This document shows, one piece after another, positions 24,501 to 33,333 of a stretch of DNA of 64,000 nt. How positions within the stretch are numbered: the first letter of the stretch is position 1; the number at the start of each line of letters is the position of its first letter. The stretch lies in NCBI RefSeq assembly GCF_014192915.1, contig NZ_JACHYN010000004.1, forward strand, positions 186,001 to 250,000, in the 5' to 3' direction. This DNA comes from Azospirillum sp. OGB3 (lineage in GTDB: Bacteria; Pseudomonadota; Alphaproteobacteria; Azospirillales; Azospirillaceae). The notes beneath the pieces were generated by a model. The model was not told the DNA's origin, searched no databases, and worked only from the letters and a program-made list of their open reading frames with translations. Both the position numbers and the translations under genes were made by a program.

Positions 24501-25634
24501 TCAGGCGTTTTTCGTGACGTGGTCCTTGAGGAGGGCGTTGACCGTTCCGGCCGCCTCCATCTGCACCATGTGACCGGCGTTCGGGACCACCTCGACCCGC
24601 GCGGCGGAGCCCAGCGCCGTGGCGTGGGCGGCGGGGATGACGCGATCCTCCGCGCCCCACACGACCAGCGTCGGCACCGTCGCGGCCCCGACCGCCTCAC
24701 CGAGAATGACGGTCTGCTCCCCGTTCCCGAACATCGAGGATGCAATGGCCCGAAGCGCACTGTCCACGCCGTCCAGCCGCTTGTACTTCAGCAGGTCGTC
24801 GGCCATCTGGCGGCTGACGAGTCCGGTGTCGGCGAACAGAGTCTCCAGCACCGGCTTCAGGTCGCGGCGCGAGGTCGCGTCGATGAAGCCTGCGATGTAG
24901 CCCTGGTTGATCTCCCGCCCCAAACCGGCCGAGCAGATCAGCGACAGCGACGCCACCCGCTCCGGCGCGTCGAGCGCCGTGCGCATGGACACCGCACCGC
25001 CCATGGAATGGCCGACCAGATGCGCGGTCCCGATGCCCACCACGTCCATGAAGTCCCGCACCGCCTTCGACAGGCCGGTCAGCGTCGGATCTGGCAGCGC
25101 CTTGGCGGACTGGCCGTGCCCCGGCAGATCCAGCGCGTAGACCGTGGCGCCCTCCGCCAGGGCGTCGATGGTGAACAGCCAGTTGTCGAGGTCGCCGCCG
25201 AAGCCGTGGACCAGCAGCACGGTCGTCGCCCCGTCGCCGCGCCGGGCGTAGCGGATGGTGCCCGCAGCCGTCTCGGCGAACGCGTAGCGCGGGCCGGCGT
25301 CCGCCCCGTCCTCCCCGCCGTCAGCGGCAGGGACGGCGTAGCCGGCGATGAAGGCGTCGATGTCGCTGTCCGGCACGTCGGGTTCGGCCAGCACGGCGAT
25401 CAGCGCCTTCACCGGGTAGACGGTGCCGGGCTCGCCCAGCACCCGGCGCAGGACGCCGGCCTCCCCGGCCTCGACCACGTTGGTGATCTTGTCGGTCTCG
25501 ACCTCCAGTAGGTCGTCGCCCAGGTTGACGGTGGCCCCCGGCTGCTTCAGCCAGCCGGTGACCTTGCCCTCCGACATGGACAGGCCCCACTTGGGCATGA
25601 CGATGGGCTTGATGCGCTCGTTGAGAGTGGTCAT
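24501..25634 (-). CDS. acoC: Acetoin dehydrogenase E2, dihydrolipoamide acetyltransferase
   Basis: E2 core of the acetoin dehydrogenase complex, transferring the acetyl group from lipoamide to CoA. The N-terminal lipoyl domain (residues 1-90) carries the modified lysine in EVETDKITN (Lys49). The C-terminal part is an alpha/beta-hydrolase fold with VLLVHGFGGDLDNW and the nucleophile elbow GHSMGG, rather than the usual chloramphenicol-acetyltransferase-like E2 domain. This lipoyl plus hydrolase arrangement is specific to AcoC. The 377-residue length is normal. It follows acoB by 18 bp. Confidence 0.93.
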   Translation of the reverse strand: MTTLNERIKPIVMPKWGLSMSEGKVTGWLKQPGATVNLGDDLLEVETDKITNVVEAGEAGVLRRVLGEPGTVYPVKALIAVLAEPDVPDSDIDAFIAGYAVPAADGGEDGADAGPRYAFAETAAGTIRYARRGDGATTVLLVHGFGGDLDNWLFTIDALAEGATVYALDLPGHGQSAKALPDPTLTGLSKAVRDFMDVVGIGTAHLVGHSMGGAVSMRTALDAPERVASLSLICSAGLGREINQGYIAGFIDATSRRDLKPVLETLFADTGLVSRQMADDLLKYKRLDGVDSALRAIASSMFGNGEQTVILGEAVGAATVPTLVVWGAEDRVIPAAHATALGSAARVEVVPNAGHMVQMEAAGTVNALLKDHVTKNA

Positions 25635-25652
25635 GAAAAGGCGGCTCCGGGA

Positions 25653-26684
25653 TCAGGCGGCGAGGGTGCTGCGGGGCGAGGGGGCCATCGTGCGGCGGAC
25701 GGCGGCGGCGACAGCCTCGGCGCTGGGGATGTAGAGGTCTTCCAGCGAGGGCGAGAAGGGCACCGGCGTGTGCGGCGGCGTCACCATCTGGATGCCGGCC
25801 TTCAGCGCGCCGAAGGCGTTCTGCGCCACGAAGGCCGAGATGTCGGTGGCGAGGTTGCAGCGCGGGTGCGCCTCGTCCACCACGACCAGCCGGCCGGTGC
25901 GCTCCACGCTGTCGATGATGGTGTCCCAGTCGATGGGCGACAGGGTGCGCAGGTCGATGACCTCCGCCTCCACCTTGTCCCTGGCGAGCGCGTCCGCGGC
26001 CTCCATGGCACGGTGGACGGTCAGGCCGTAGCTGACGATGGTGACGTGATCGCCGTCGCGGAGCACATTCGCCTCGCCGAAGGGGATGGCGTAGGACTCG
26101 GCCGGCACCTCGGTCTCATGACCGTAGAGGTTCTTGTGCTCGCAGAAGATGACCGGGTCGTTGTCGCGGATCGACTGGATCAGCAGGCCCTTGGCGTCAT
26201 AGGCGTTCGACGGGCAGACCACCTTCAGCCCCGGAATGTGGGTGAACAGCGGGGTGAGCATCTGCGAATGCTGGGCGGCCGCGCGGAAACCCGCGCCGAC
26301 CATGCCGCGGATCACCACCGGCGTCTCCGCCTTGCCCCCGAACATGTAGCGGAACTTGGCCGCCTGATTGAAGATCTGGTCGAAACAGACGCCCATGAAG
26401 TCCATGAACATCAGCTCCGCGACCGGGCGCATGCCGCAGGCGGCGGCGCCGATGGCGGCACCGATGTAGGCGGATTCCGACAGGGGCGTGTCCAGCAGGC
26501 GGTCGCCGTGCTTGGCGAACAGGCCCTTGGTGACGCCCAGCACGCCGCCCCAGGCATCGTCCTCGCCGGGCGCGCCGGTGCCGCCGACGATGTCCTCGCC
26601 CATGAGGATGACGGTCGGGTCGCGGCGCATTTCGAGGTCCAACGCCTCGTTGATCGCCGTCTTCATGCTGATTTTGCGGGACAT
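25653..26684 (-). CDS. acoB: Acetoin dehydrogenase E1 beta subunit
   Basis: Beta subunit of the thiamine-pyrophosphate E1 component that cleaves acetoin. The 343-residue protein has the transketolase pyrimidine-binding domain with VILMGEDIVGGTGAPGEDDA near residue 25 and DTPLSESAYIGAAIGAA, then a transketolase C-terminal domain with VIDLRTLSPIDWDTI near 246 and DEAHPRCNLATDI. The start at 26684 is set by GGAGGA. It is preceded by acoA (41 bp) and followed by acoC (18 bp). Confidence 0.93.
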   Translation of the reverse strand: MSRKISMKTAINEALDLEMRRDPTVILMGEDIVGGTGAPGEDDAWGGVLGVTKGLFAKHGDRLLDTPLSESAYIGAAIGAAACGMRPVAELMFMDFMGVCFDQIFNQAAKFRYMFGGKAETPVVIRGMVGAGFRAAAQHSQMLTPLFTHIPGLKVVCPSNAYDAKGLLIQSIRDNDPVIFCEHKNLYGHETEVPAESYAIPFGEANVLRDGDHVTIVSYGLTVHRAMEAADALARDKVEAEVIDLRTLSPIDWDTIIDSVERTGRLVVVDEAHPRCNLATDISAFVAQNAFGALKAGIQMVTPPHTPVPFSPSLEDLYIPSAEAVAAAVRRTMAPSPRSTLAA

Positions 26685-26725
26685 GGTGTTTCCTCCGGTG
26701 AATGCCGTTTTTTGGCGTGGGCCGC

Positions 26726-27709
26726 TCAGTAGGCGACGTAGACGTCTTTCAGCAGGTCAGCGGCGACGGGCAGCGGAGCCGCCTTGGCGCAGCGCACGGC
26801 GTCCTCGATCAGCGCGTTCACCTCGCGGTCGATGGTTTCCAGCTCGGCGGGAGCGACGATGCCGGTTTCGGTCAGGCGCTGGGCGAGCAGCTTGATGCAG
26901 TCGCGGTTGGCGCGCAGGCTCTCCACCTCGCCCTTGGCGCGGTAGGTCTGGGCGTCGCCTTCGAAATGGCCGTAGAAGCGGACCATGTTGCATTCCAGCA
27001 GCGCCGGGCCACCGCCTTCGCGGGCGCGCCGGATGATCTCGCCGGCCGCTTCGTGCACCGCAAAGAAATCGGTGCCGTCTACCGTCACGCCGGGCAGGCC
27101 GAAGCCGGTGGCGCGGTCGATGTAGCTGTCGCAGGAGACCGCCCATTCCATGGCGGTGGATTCGGCGTAGCCGTTGTTCTCCACCACGAAGACGACCGGC
27201 AGGTTCCACACCGCCGCGAGGTTCATGCTCTCCAGGAAAGTCCCCTGGTTCGACGCGCCGTCGCCGACGAAGGTGATGCCGACCCCGCCGTCGCCCCGGA
27301 ACTTGGCGGCCAGCGCCGCCCCGCAGATCAGCGGCGCGCCGGCGCCCAGGATGCCGTTGGCGCCCATCATGCCCTTCGACAGGTCGGCGATGTGCATCGA
27401 CCCGCCCTTGCCCCGGCAGGCGCCGGTGGACCGGCCGTAGATCTCCGCCATCATCTCGTGGACGTCGACCCCCTTGGCGATGCAATGACCGTGGCCGCGA
27501 TGGGTCGAGGCGATGCGGTCGTTGTCGTTCAGGTGCATCATGATGCCGGTGGCGCAGGCCTCCTCGCCGGCGTAAAGGTGCACGAAGCCCGGAATGTCGC
27601 CCTTGGCGAAGTCGATGTGCAGACGCTCCTCGAACTCGCGGATGGTCCGCATGGTCCGGTAGGCTTGCAGCAGGTCCGCTTTGTCGAGTGGATAAGGATT
27701 GTCGGTCAC
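26726..27709 (-). CDS. acoA: Acetoin dehydrogenase E1 alpha subunit
   Basis: Alpha subunit of the thiamine-pyrophosphate E1 component. The TPP-binding motif begins GDGASNQGTFLESMN and runs to the NN of VFVVENNGYAEST. The phosphorylation-loop region and substrate face SCDSYIDRATGFGLPG are also recognisable. The 327-residue length fits AcoA rather than the longer pyruvate dehydrogenase alpha. It starts with GTG at 27709 (MTDNPYPLDKADLL), preceded by AAGGGAGAAACG. It forms a heterotetramer with AcoB. No E3 (dihydrolipoamide dehydrogenase) gene is present in this operon, so a shared E3 must come from elsewhere. Confidence 0.93.
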   Translation of the reverse strand: MTDNPYPLDKADLLQAYRTMRTIREFEERLHIDFAKGDIPGFVHLYAGEEACATGIMMHLNDNDRIASTHRGHGHCIAKGVDVHEMMAEIYGRSTGACRGKGGSMHIADLSKGMMGANGILGAGAPLICGAALAAKFRGDGGVGITFVGDGASNQGTFLESMNLAAVWNLPVVFVVENNGYAESTAMEWAVSCDSYIDRATGFGLPGVTVDGTDFFAVHEAAGEIIRRAREGGGPALLECNMVRFYGHFEGDAQTYRAKGEVESLRANRDCIKLLAQRLTETGIVAPAELETIDREVNALIEDAVRCAKAAPLPVAADLLKDVYVAY

Positions 27710-27748
27710 GGACGTTTCTCCCTTGTCAGGTTTTTCAAAGGCGTTTTT

Positions 27749-28807
27749 TCAAAGCTCGGCCGTGACCGGAGCCGGGGCGCCGGTCAGCAGCCTGTATTGG
27801 GCGGCGTACTGCATGCAGCCGCCCACGTTCACGGTGCGGAAGGCATCGTCCCGGAGCGTCAGGGACACGCGGTCTTGCGCCGAGAACGCGATTTCCCGCT
27901 CGCCATCGAGCGCGATGGAGCCGGCCTTCACCTCCGGCACGAAGGGCACGCCGGCCGGCATGCGGCGCCAATCAGCGACGCCGACCGAGGCCATCAGCCC
28001 GGGCGCGATGGGGGCGCGCAGCACCGTCACGCCGGACGCCGCCGTACCGGACGCCGGTGCGCCGAGACGCACCATCAGCCCGCCGCTCTCCTCCCGCGTC
28101 ACCGGCTCCAGCAGGCCGGCGATGGCCGACATGCCGATGACCTCCGGGTCGGCGAAGGTGACGAACAGCTCGCGGAAGCTGTCCGGCTTCCACAGGGCGC
28201 GGGCCCCGACGTAGCGCTCGGTCACCAGAGCGACGTCGACCAGCGCGATCTCCGCCACCCGGCCGTCGAGCGACACGTCGATGCGCTTGTTCGCCGCGAA
28301 GGCGATGTGCTCGGGCACTCGCCCGGTCACGGCCAAGCCGGTCGCCAGCCCGGTGATGGTCGGCTCGCGATGTTCGGGAAAGGCGTTGTTGGTGCCGGTG
28401 GAGATGCCGGCCATGGGCACCGCCCCGCAGTGCGCCACCACGGCGCGGTGCGTGCCGTCGCCGCCCAGCACGACGATGGCGGCGACGCCCGCCCGGCGCA
28501 TCGAGTCCGCCGCCCGATGGGTGTCGGCGACGGTGCCGGTGACCGGCATGGGCAGCGGGTGGATGGCGGGATAGGGCGCCTCGCCGTGCGCCGCCGCCCG
28601 TGACAGCCCGCGCGCCACGTGACGTCCGATGCCGCCATGCTCCGGCATCATCAGGACGTCGGTGACCCCGCAAGCGCGCAGCGCGGCCAGCACCCGCAGG
28701 ACGATGTTGGCGCGGTCCGCGATCTGGAGGTTCGCCGCGTTCGCGACGACCCGGCGGATGTCGCGCGCGGAAACTGGATTGGCGATGATGCCGATGACCG
28801 GTGCCAC
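27749..28807 (-). CDS. acoX: AcoX family protein, NAD-kinase-like, of the acetoin operon
   Basis: Conserved first gene of many aco operons; it is not essential for acetoin dehydrogenase activity in species where it was tested, and its biochemical role is unsettled. The 352-residue protein starts IGIIANPVSARDIRRVVANA and contains GGDGTHRAVV and STGTNNAFPE, the diacylglycerol/NAD-kinase nucleotide-binding signatures. It starts with GTG at 28807, preceded by GGGGAGGA. A sigma-54 promoter ends about 40 bp upstream, making this the first gene of the transcript. Confidence 0.88.
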   Translation of the reverse strand: MAPVIGIIANPVSARDIRRVVANAANLQIADRANIVLRVLAALRACGVTDVLMMPEHGGIGRHVARGLSRAAAHGEAPYPAIHPLPMPVTGTVADTHRAADSMRRAGVAAIVVLGGDGTHRAVVAHCGAVPMAGISTGTNNAFPEHREPTITGLATGLAVTGRVPEHIAFAANKRIDVSLDGRVAEIALVDVALVTERYVGARALWKPDSFRELFVTFADPEVIGMSAIAGLLEPVTREESGGLMVRLGAPASGTAASGVTVLRAPIAPGLMASVGVADWRRMPAGVPFVPEVKAGSIALDGEREIAFSAQDRVSLTLRDDAFRTVNVGGCMQYAAQYRLLTGAPAPVTAEL

Positions 28808-28845
28808 GCGTCCTCCCCTTCGCTTCGATGTTTTGAAGGGGTCTG

Positions 28846-28862
28846 TGGCAAGAGCCGTGCCA
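28846..28862 (-). promoter_or_regulatory. Sigma-54 (RpoN) promoter of the aco operon
   Basis: On the minus strand this reads TGGCACGGCTCTTGCCA. It matches the RpoN consensus TGGCACG-N4-TTGCW at nearly every position, with GG of the -24 element at 28861-28860 and GC of the -12 element at 28849-28848. The predicted transcript would start near 28836, leaving a leader of about 30 nt before acoX. A sigma-54-dependent activator gene (acoR) immediately upstream supports it. Confidence 0.85.
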
Positions 28863-28934
28863 AATGTGCGTGCGGCTGACTATCGTGGTTCCGCAACGGT
28901 TTGCGCGACGAGTTGCGGTGTTGCGATCACCTCA

Positions 28935-28978
28935 CCTGTTGCATGACCTGTTGCAGGGGCGTTGCAACAGGTGTTGCA
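28935..28978. promoter_or_regulatory. Candidate AcoR upstream activator sites
   Basis: TGCAACAGGTGTTGCA at 28963-28978 is a palindrome with perfect 7-bp arms (TGCAACA/TGTTGCA). Two further half sites CCTGTTGCA occur at 28935-28943 and 28947-28955; the second forms an inverted repeat with TGCAACAGG across 7 bp. The cluster lies about 100 bp upstream of the -24 element, the usual position for an enhancer-binding protein. It also lies just outside the acoR stop codon. Confidence 0.65.
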
Positions 28979-28982
28979 TGCC

Positions 28983-30917
28983 TCAATCCAGCCGGTGCGG
29001 CGGGACGATGCCGAAACGGCGCATCTGGCGGTGGACGGTCGAGCGGTCCACGCCCATGTCCCGTGCCGCCGCCGACACGTTCCAGTGCAGGCGGCGCAGC
29101 ACCTCGCGCAGGCGGACGGCGGCGGCGTCGCGGTCCGGGGCAGGCGTCGGAGCGCCGGCCGACCACGCCTCGAACACGCCGCTGCGCTGCATGGGGTCGG
29201 GGATGTCCATCAGTTCGATCAGCCCGTCGGTGCAGACGGCGCAGGCGTAGTCGAGCGCGTTCACCAGTTCGCGCACGTTGCCGGGCCAGCCGTGGGCGCG
29301 CAGGGCCGCCAGTGCCGGAGCGGCGATGGTGTAGGCGATGCCGTCCCGCTCCGTCCGTTCGGCCAGCAGCCGGTCGATCAGCCAGTCGAGGTCACCGCGC
29401 TGGCGCAGCGGCGGCACGGTGAACACCGCGCCGTTGAGCCGGAAATACAAGTCGTCGCGGAACGTCCCGGCCTTGATCAGTTCGACCAGATCGCGGTGGG
29501 TTGCAGCGATGACGCGCACATCCACCGACACCGCCTTGGTGCGGCCGATGGGGGTGACCTCCCGCTCCGCCAGGACGCGCAGCAGGCGTGTCTGCGAGGA
29601 CAGCGGCATGTCGCCGATCTCGTCCAGGAACAGCGTCCCGCCGTCCGCCTCCAGGATCAGCCCCTTCTTGCCCCGCGACGTGGCCCCGGTGAAGGAGCCG
29701 GGTTCATGGCCGAACAACTCGCTCTCGATCAGCGCTTCCGGCAGCGCGGCGCAGTTCACGGCGACGAAGGGCTTGGCGGCGCGCACGCTCGACTGGTGCA
29801 GGGCCTTGGCGAGGTGTTCCTTGCCGGTGCCGGTCTCGCCGTGGATCAGCAGGCTCATCCGCGTGTTCACCAGCTTCGCCGCGCGCGTCAGCACCGCCTC
29901 CAGCGCCGGATCACCGCCGCACATCGCCTGGAGCGGCTTGGGCAGGCTTCCCTCGTCTCCTTTGCGTGGGCGCGGGACGGCGATGGCCGGCGGCGGCATC
30001 GCCTGCGCGAACAGGGGCATCCCACTGCGCCGCAGGCGGAGGGTGCGCTGGTCGGTCGGCAGAGAGCGCACGAACCGCACCAGGTCGTCCACCTGGCAGT
30101 CGAACAGGTCGGAGAAGGATCGTCCGATCAGATGCTCCCGGCCCTCCCCCTCGCCGGCCAGCAGTTGCCACGCGCGGTGGTTGAAGCCGATGATCCGCCC
30201 CGCGCCGTCCAGCGCGATCACGAAGTCCGGATCGACTTCCGCGAACTCCTGGGAGGCGGAGAGCTTGACCACCCACTCCCGGCGGAAATTGTTGTAGAGG
30301 TTGGCGTTCTCGATCTTGTGCGCGTAGGCCTTGACCAGTTGAAGGGCCAGATACTGGCTGATCTTGGGCTCCGGCGAACGGAGCGCGGAGATGTCCAGCA
30401 CCGCTGCAAGCCCGCCGCCGCTGTGGAACACCGGGGCCGCCGTGCAGGTGAGGGGAATGTGGGTCGCGTCGAAATGGTCGGTCTGGTGGACGGTCAACGC
30501 CTCGCCCGTGGCGATGCAGGTGCCGACCGCGCAGGTGCCGGCCCGGCCCTCGTTCCAGTCCGCGCCGAGATAGAGGCCGGTCCGGCGCAGGTCGTCGTCC
30601 GACGCCCGGTCGCCGATGAAGTCGACGGTGACGCCGTTGCTGTCGGTCAGCAGCAGGGCGTAGCCCATGCCGGCCACTTGGTGATACAGCGCCTCCAGAC
30701 CGAAGCGGGCCATGCGCAGGAACTCGTCCATCGCGTCGCGGTGCAGGCACAGACGCTCGTGCGGCAGGATGTAGGCCTCGCGCCGGACGGTCGGGTCCAG
30801 CTTGTGATCGGCCACGCAGCGGCGCCAGGATGCGGTGATGATGGCGTCGCGCTTCGACGCGATCCCTTCCGAGACGCGGACCAATTCGTTGATGTGCGCC
30901 GCTTTGGCGTTCTCCAT
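28983..30917 (-). CDS. acoR: Sigma-54-dependent transcriptional activator of acetoin catabolism
   Basis: Enhancer-binding protein that opens sigma-54 promoters in response to acetoin. Domains in order: N-terminal sensor with a GAF-like region (about 60-210), a short PAS-like stretch (about 225-290, ALDGAGRIIGFNHRAW), an AAA+ domain (about 335-560) and a Fis-type HTH (VSAAARDMGVDRSTVHRQM). Walker A is GETGTGKE, Walker B is GGTLFLDEIGDM, and the sigma-contact loop is GSFTGA instead of the commoner GAFTGA. I use the ATG at 30917, which has GGAGGA at good spacing; an upstream in-frame start at 30941 lacks one. It precedes the aco operon in the same direction, separated by 175 bp carrying the promoter and palindromes. 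Confidence 0.92.
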   Translation of the reverse strand: MENAKAAHINELVRVSEGIASKRDAIITASWRRCVADHKLDPTVRREAYILPHERLCLHRDAMDEFLRMARFGLEALYHQVAGMGYALLLTDSNGVTVDFIGDRASDDDLRRTGLYLGADWNEGRAGTCAVGTCIATGEALTVHQTDHFDATHIPLTCTAAPVFHSGGGLAAVLDISALRSPEPKISQYLALQLVKAYAHKIENANLYNNFRREWVVKLSASQEFAEVDPDFVIALDGAGRIIGFNHRAWQLLAGEGEGREHLIGRSFSDLFDCQVDDLVRFVRSLPTDQRTLRLRRSGMPLFAQAMPPPAIAVPRPRKGDEGSLPKPLQAMCGGDPALEAVLTRAAKLVNTRMSLLIHGETGTGKEHLAKALHQSSVRAAKPFVAVNCAALPEALIESELFGHEPGSFTGATSRGKKGLILEADGGTLFLDEIGDMPLSSQTRLLRVLAEREVTPIGRTKAVSVDVRVIAATHRDLVELIKAGTFRDDLYFRLNGAVFTVPPLRQRGDLDWLIDRLLAERTERDGIAYTIAAPALAALRAHGWPGNVRELVNALDYACAVCTDGLIELMDIPDPMQRSGVFEAWSAGAPTPAPDRDAAAVRLREVLRRLHWNVSAAARDMGVDRSTVHRQMRRFGIVPPHRLD

Positions 30918-31296
30918 CAGCGTATCCTCCCTGGAGCGCAAGCGCTCTGATCTGGTCGGTCAAATCGGAGCAATATATCAAGCGCATCGTCGGACAGGCA
31001 ATTTGTGCAATGGTATTGCAGGCGCCTGTGCCGCGCCCCGATCAACGTCCGACACCCGCCCCGCCCCGCCGGGCACGCGATTCCGGACACTCCCGTCCCG
31101 GGCCTGCTTCACGAACGGTGTCGAACGCCTCCCAGGCCAACGCCCAGACGCGCCCCACCCCATCCTCGCCGCCGCCGATCAGTGTCTCGCCCGTAATCGT
31201 CATGGCACGGTCCTGTCAGGGGGTGATGGAACCGCAGCGCGGAGGACTCCTGGGGGCCCTCCGCGCGTGGTCATGATGAAGAGCGGCCGCGATGCG
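30918..31296. other. Intergenic region between acoR and tctA
   Basis: About 380 bp that must hold the acoR promoter (minus strand) and the end of the tct transcript. A short inverted repeat TGCAAT-GGT-ATTGCA lies at 31006-31020 in a locally AT-richer stretch and resembles the TGCAAC half sites downstream of acoR. A hairpin with a 9-bp perfect stem (GCGCGGAGG / CCTCCGCGC, 31237-31266) lies 30 bp past the tctA stop and could end the tct transcript, although no U-tract follows. No supported gene is seen. Confidence 0.5.
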
Positions 31297-32799
31297 TCAC
31301 GTCAGGACGGGGCGCGCCTTGGCTGCGTCCACGAGCTTCAAGGCGCCCGCCAGCGCCCAGGAGCCGAGGGTCACCACCGCGAGGGCGATGGCGAGCGGGC
31401 GGTCGAAGAACACGGACACCTCTCCGCCGCTCTTCAGCATGGACGTCATGAAAGTCTGCTCGATCACAGGCCCGAGGATCAGACCGAGCACCGCCGGAGC
31501 CATGGGGATGTCGTTGGCTTCCATGAAATAGCCGAGCAAACCGACAATGGCGATGATTCCGACTGCGAACAGCGTGTTCTCGACCGAGAAGGCCCCGACG
31601 ATGCAGAAGAGCAGGATGATCGGTGTCAGATAGGTCCTCGGCACCTTCAGGATCAGGCCGAAGGTGCGGATGCACAGGATGCCCAACGGGATCATCAGGA
31701 CGTTCGCGACGAAGAAGATCGCGAAGATCGAGTAGATCGCCGTCGGGTTGTTGAGAAAGATGGTCGGGCCGGGGTTGAGGCCCTTGAGGAACATGACGCT
31801 GATCACGATGGCGGTGATCGCGTCGCCCGGGATTCCGAACACGGTCGCCGGGATGTAGGCTCCCCCCAGGGCGGCGTTGTTCGCCGCGCCGGCGGAGACG
31901 AGGCGTTCGACTTTCTGGTCGAGGGCGTTCGGATCCTTGCCCTTTTGCGACCGGCGGGTGACCGCGTAGGAGATCCATGCGGCGATGTCCGCACCGGCCC
32001 CCGGCAGGGCGCCGACGAGCGTTCCCAGCGTGCTTCCGCGCAGGACCTCGCGGCGGTGTCGCCACATCAGGCGCCCCATCCCGGCGCTGACCGAGCCGAC
32101 CGCCGGCTGCGCCCGCCGTTCGTCGGTTGGCGGAAGCGTCACGGTGCGCAGCAGCTCGGAGATCGCGAACACGCCGATGAGCAGCGGAATCAGGCCGAGG
32201 CCGCCGAGCAGGTTGGTGACGCCGAAGGTGAAGCGGGGGGTTCCGGAGACCGGGTCCATGCCAATGGTCGACAGCCCCAGCCCGAACAGCAGGGATGCCA
32301 CCCCCTTGAGAAGCGACGAGCCGCCGACGAAGGTCGCGCAGCTGAGGCCCAGAACCGCGAGCCAGAAATACTCCACGCTGCTGAACTGAAGCGCCAGTTC
32401 GGCGAGGTTCGGGGCCGCCAAGGTCAGAACCAGGGCGCTCAGCAGGCCCCCCAGAACCGAGGAGAACAGGCCGGCTCCGAGGGACAATCCGGCCTTGCCC
32501 TCACGGGTCAGGCTGTACGCGTCGTCGGTGTAGGCCGCCGACGCCGGCGTGCCCGGCATGCGCATGAGCGCACCCGGGATGTCGCCGGCAAAGATGGCCA
32601 TGGCGGAGGACGTGATGATGGCCGCGATCGCCGGAACGGGTTCCATGAACATGACGACCGGCACCAGCAGGGCCGTGGCCATCAGCGCGGTGAGGCCGGG
32701 GATCGCCCCCAGCACCAGCCCGTAGATGGCCGAAGCGACGATCACCAGCAGCAGGTGGACGTCGAGCAGGACGCCGAGGACGTCCGTTAGGATCACCAT
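31297..32799 (-). CDS. tctA: Tripartite tricarboxylate transporter, large membrane subunit
   Basis: Large 12-segment permease of a TTT-family secondary carboxylate transporter. The 500-residue protein has the TctA signatures GLVLGAIPGLTALMATALLVP near the N-terminus (duplicated as GTLVGALPGAGADIAAWISY), PGALMRMPGTPASAA and FGIPGDAITAI. The start at 32799 overlaps the end of tctB by 7 bp, a typical arrangement; the frame is open twelve codons further upstream inside tctB. Substrates of this family include citrate, tartrate, other dicarboxylates and aromatic acids, so the name does not define the solute. Confidence 0.9.
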   Translation of the reverse strand: MVILTDVLGVLLDVHLLLVIVASAIYGLVLGAIPGLTALMATALLVPVVMFMEPVPAIAAIITSSAMAIFAGDIPGALMRMPGTPASAAYTDDAYSLTREGKAGLSLGAGLFSSVLGGLLSALVLTLAAPNLAELALQFSSVEYFWLAVLGLSCATFVGGSSLLKGVASLLFGLGLSTIGMDPVSGTPRFTFGVTNLLGGLGLIPLLIGVFAISELLRTVTLPPTDERRAQPAVGSVSAGMGRLMWRHRREVLRGSTLGTLVGALPGAGADIAAWISYAVTRRSQKGKDPNALDQKVERLVSAGAANNAALGGAYIPATVFGIPGDAITAIVISVMFLKGLNPGPTIFLNNPTAIYSIFAIFFVANVLMIPLGILCIRTFGLILKVPRTYLTPIILLFCIVGAFSVENTLFAVGIIAIVGLLGYFMEANDIPMAPAVLGLILGPVIEQTFMTSMLKSGGEVSVFFDRPLAIALAVVTLGSWALAGALKLVDAAKARPVLT

Positions 32800-33278
32800 A
32801 GCAGCCACCCCGAAATGGTCTGAAGCGGTCCCCACGGCAGGGGTACGTGGAGCACGGAGGCGAAGATCGCCGTCAGCACGACCGCGGTGACGGCTCCCGC
32901 CGGCAGGCTGCGGCGCAGGGGCTCACCGGATACGGTCAGCACGAGGACCATCACCAGGACGGCGGTGAGCAGGAAGCCGGCTGCGTCGACGATCAGCACG
33001 TAGAGGGCGATCGCGGCGGGGATGGAGCAGAACCGCACCCATCCCTGCCGGGTCCGCGACCACTCCGGCCGGTGCCAGAGGGGTTCGGTGCGCAAGGTGC
33101 GGAGGCCGAGCAGAGCGATGGCCCCTCCGACGAGGATCAGCCCCGAGCCGATGATCAGCGGGAAGAATCCGGGGCCGAACTTGAGGTGGCGCGGCGGCTT
33201 CAGGTCGGCTGCGTGGTCGATCATCAGGATGCCGATCACGATGAAGAACAGACCGACGAGGACGTCTTGAACTTTCAT
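32793..33278 (-). CDS. tctB: Tripartite tricarboxylate transporter, small membrane subunit
   Basis: Small 4-segment partner of TctA, 161 residues, a normal length. Hydrophobic segments are visible at residues 5-22, 39-60, 88-105 and 113-155. The first contains LFFIVIGILMIDHAADL, and the following FGPGFFPLIIGSGLILVGG is the classic TctB signature. The start at 33278 has GGAGG upstream. It overlaps tctA at its 3' end, so the two membrane subunits are translationally coupled. Confidence 0.88.
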   Translation of the reverse strand: MKVQDVLVGLFFIVIGILMIDHAADLKPPRHLKFGPGFFPLIIGSGLILVGGAIALLGLRTLRTEPLWHRPEWSRTRQGWVRFCSIPAAIALYVLIVDAAGFLLTAVLVMVLVLTVSGEPLRRSLPAGAVTAVVLTAIFASVLHVPLPWGPLQTISGWLLW

Positions 33279-33333
33279 GGCGGATAGCCTCCACCGTCAG
33301 AAGGAATGCATGGTTTGCCCGGCTCCCCGCCGA

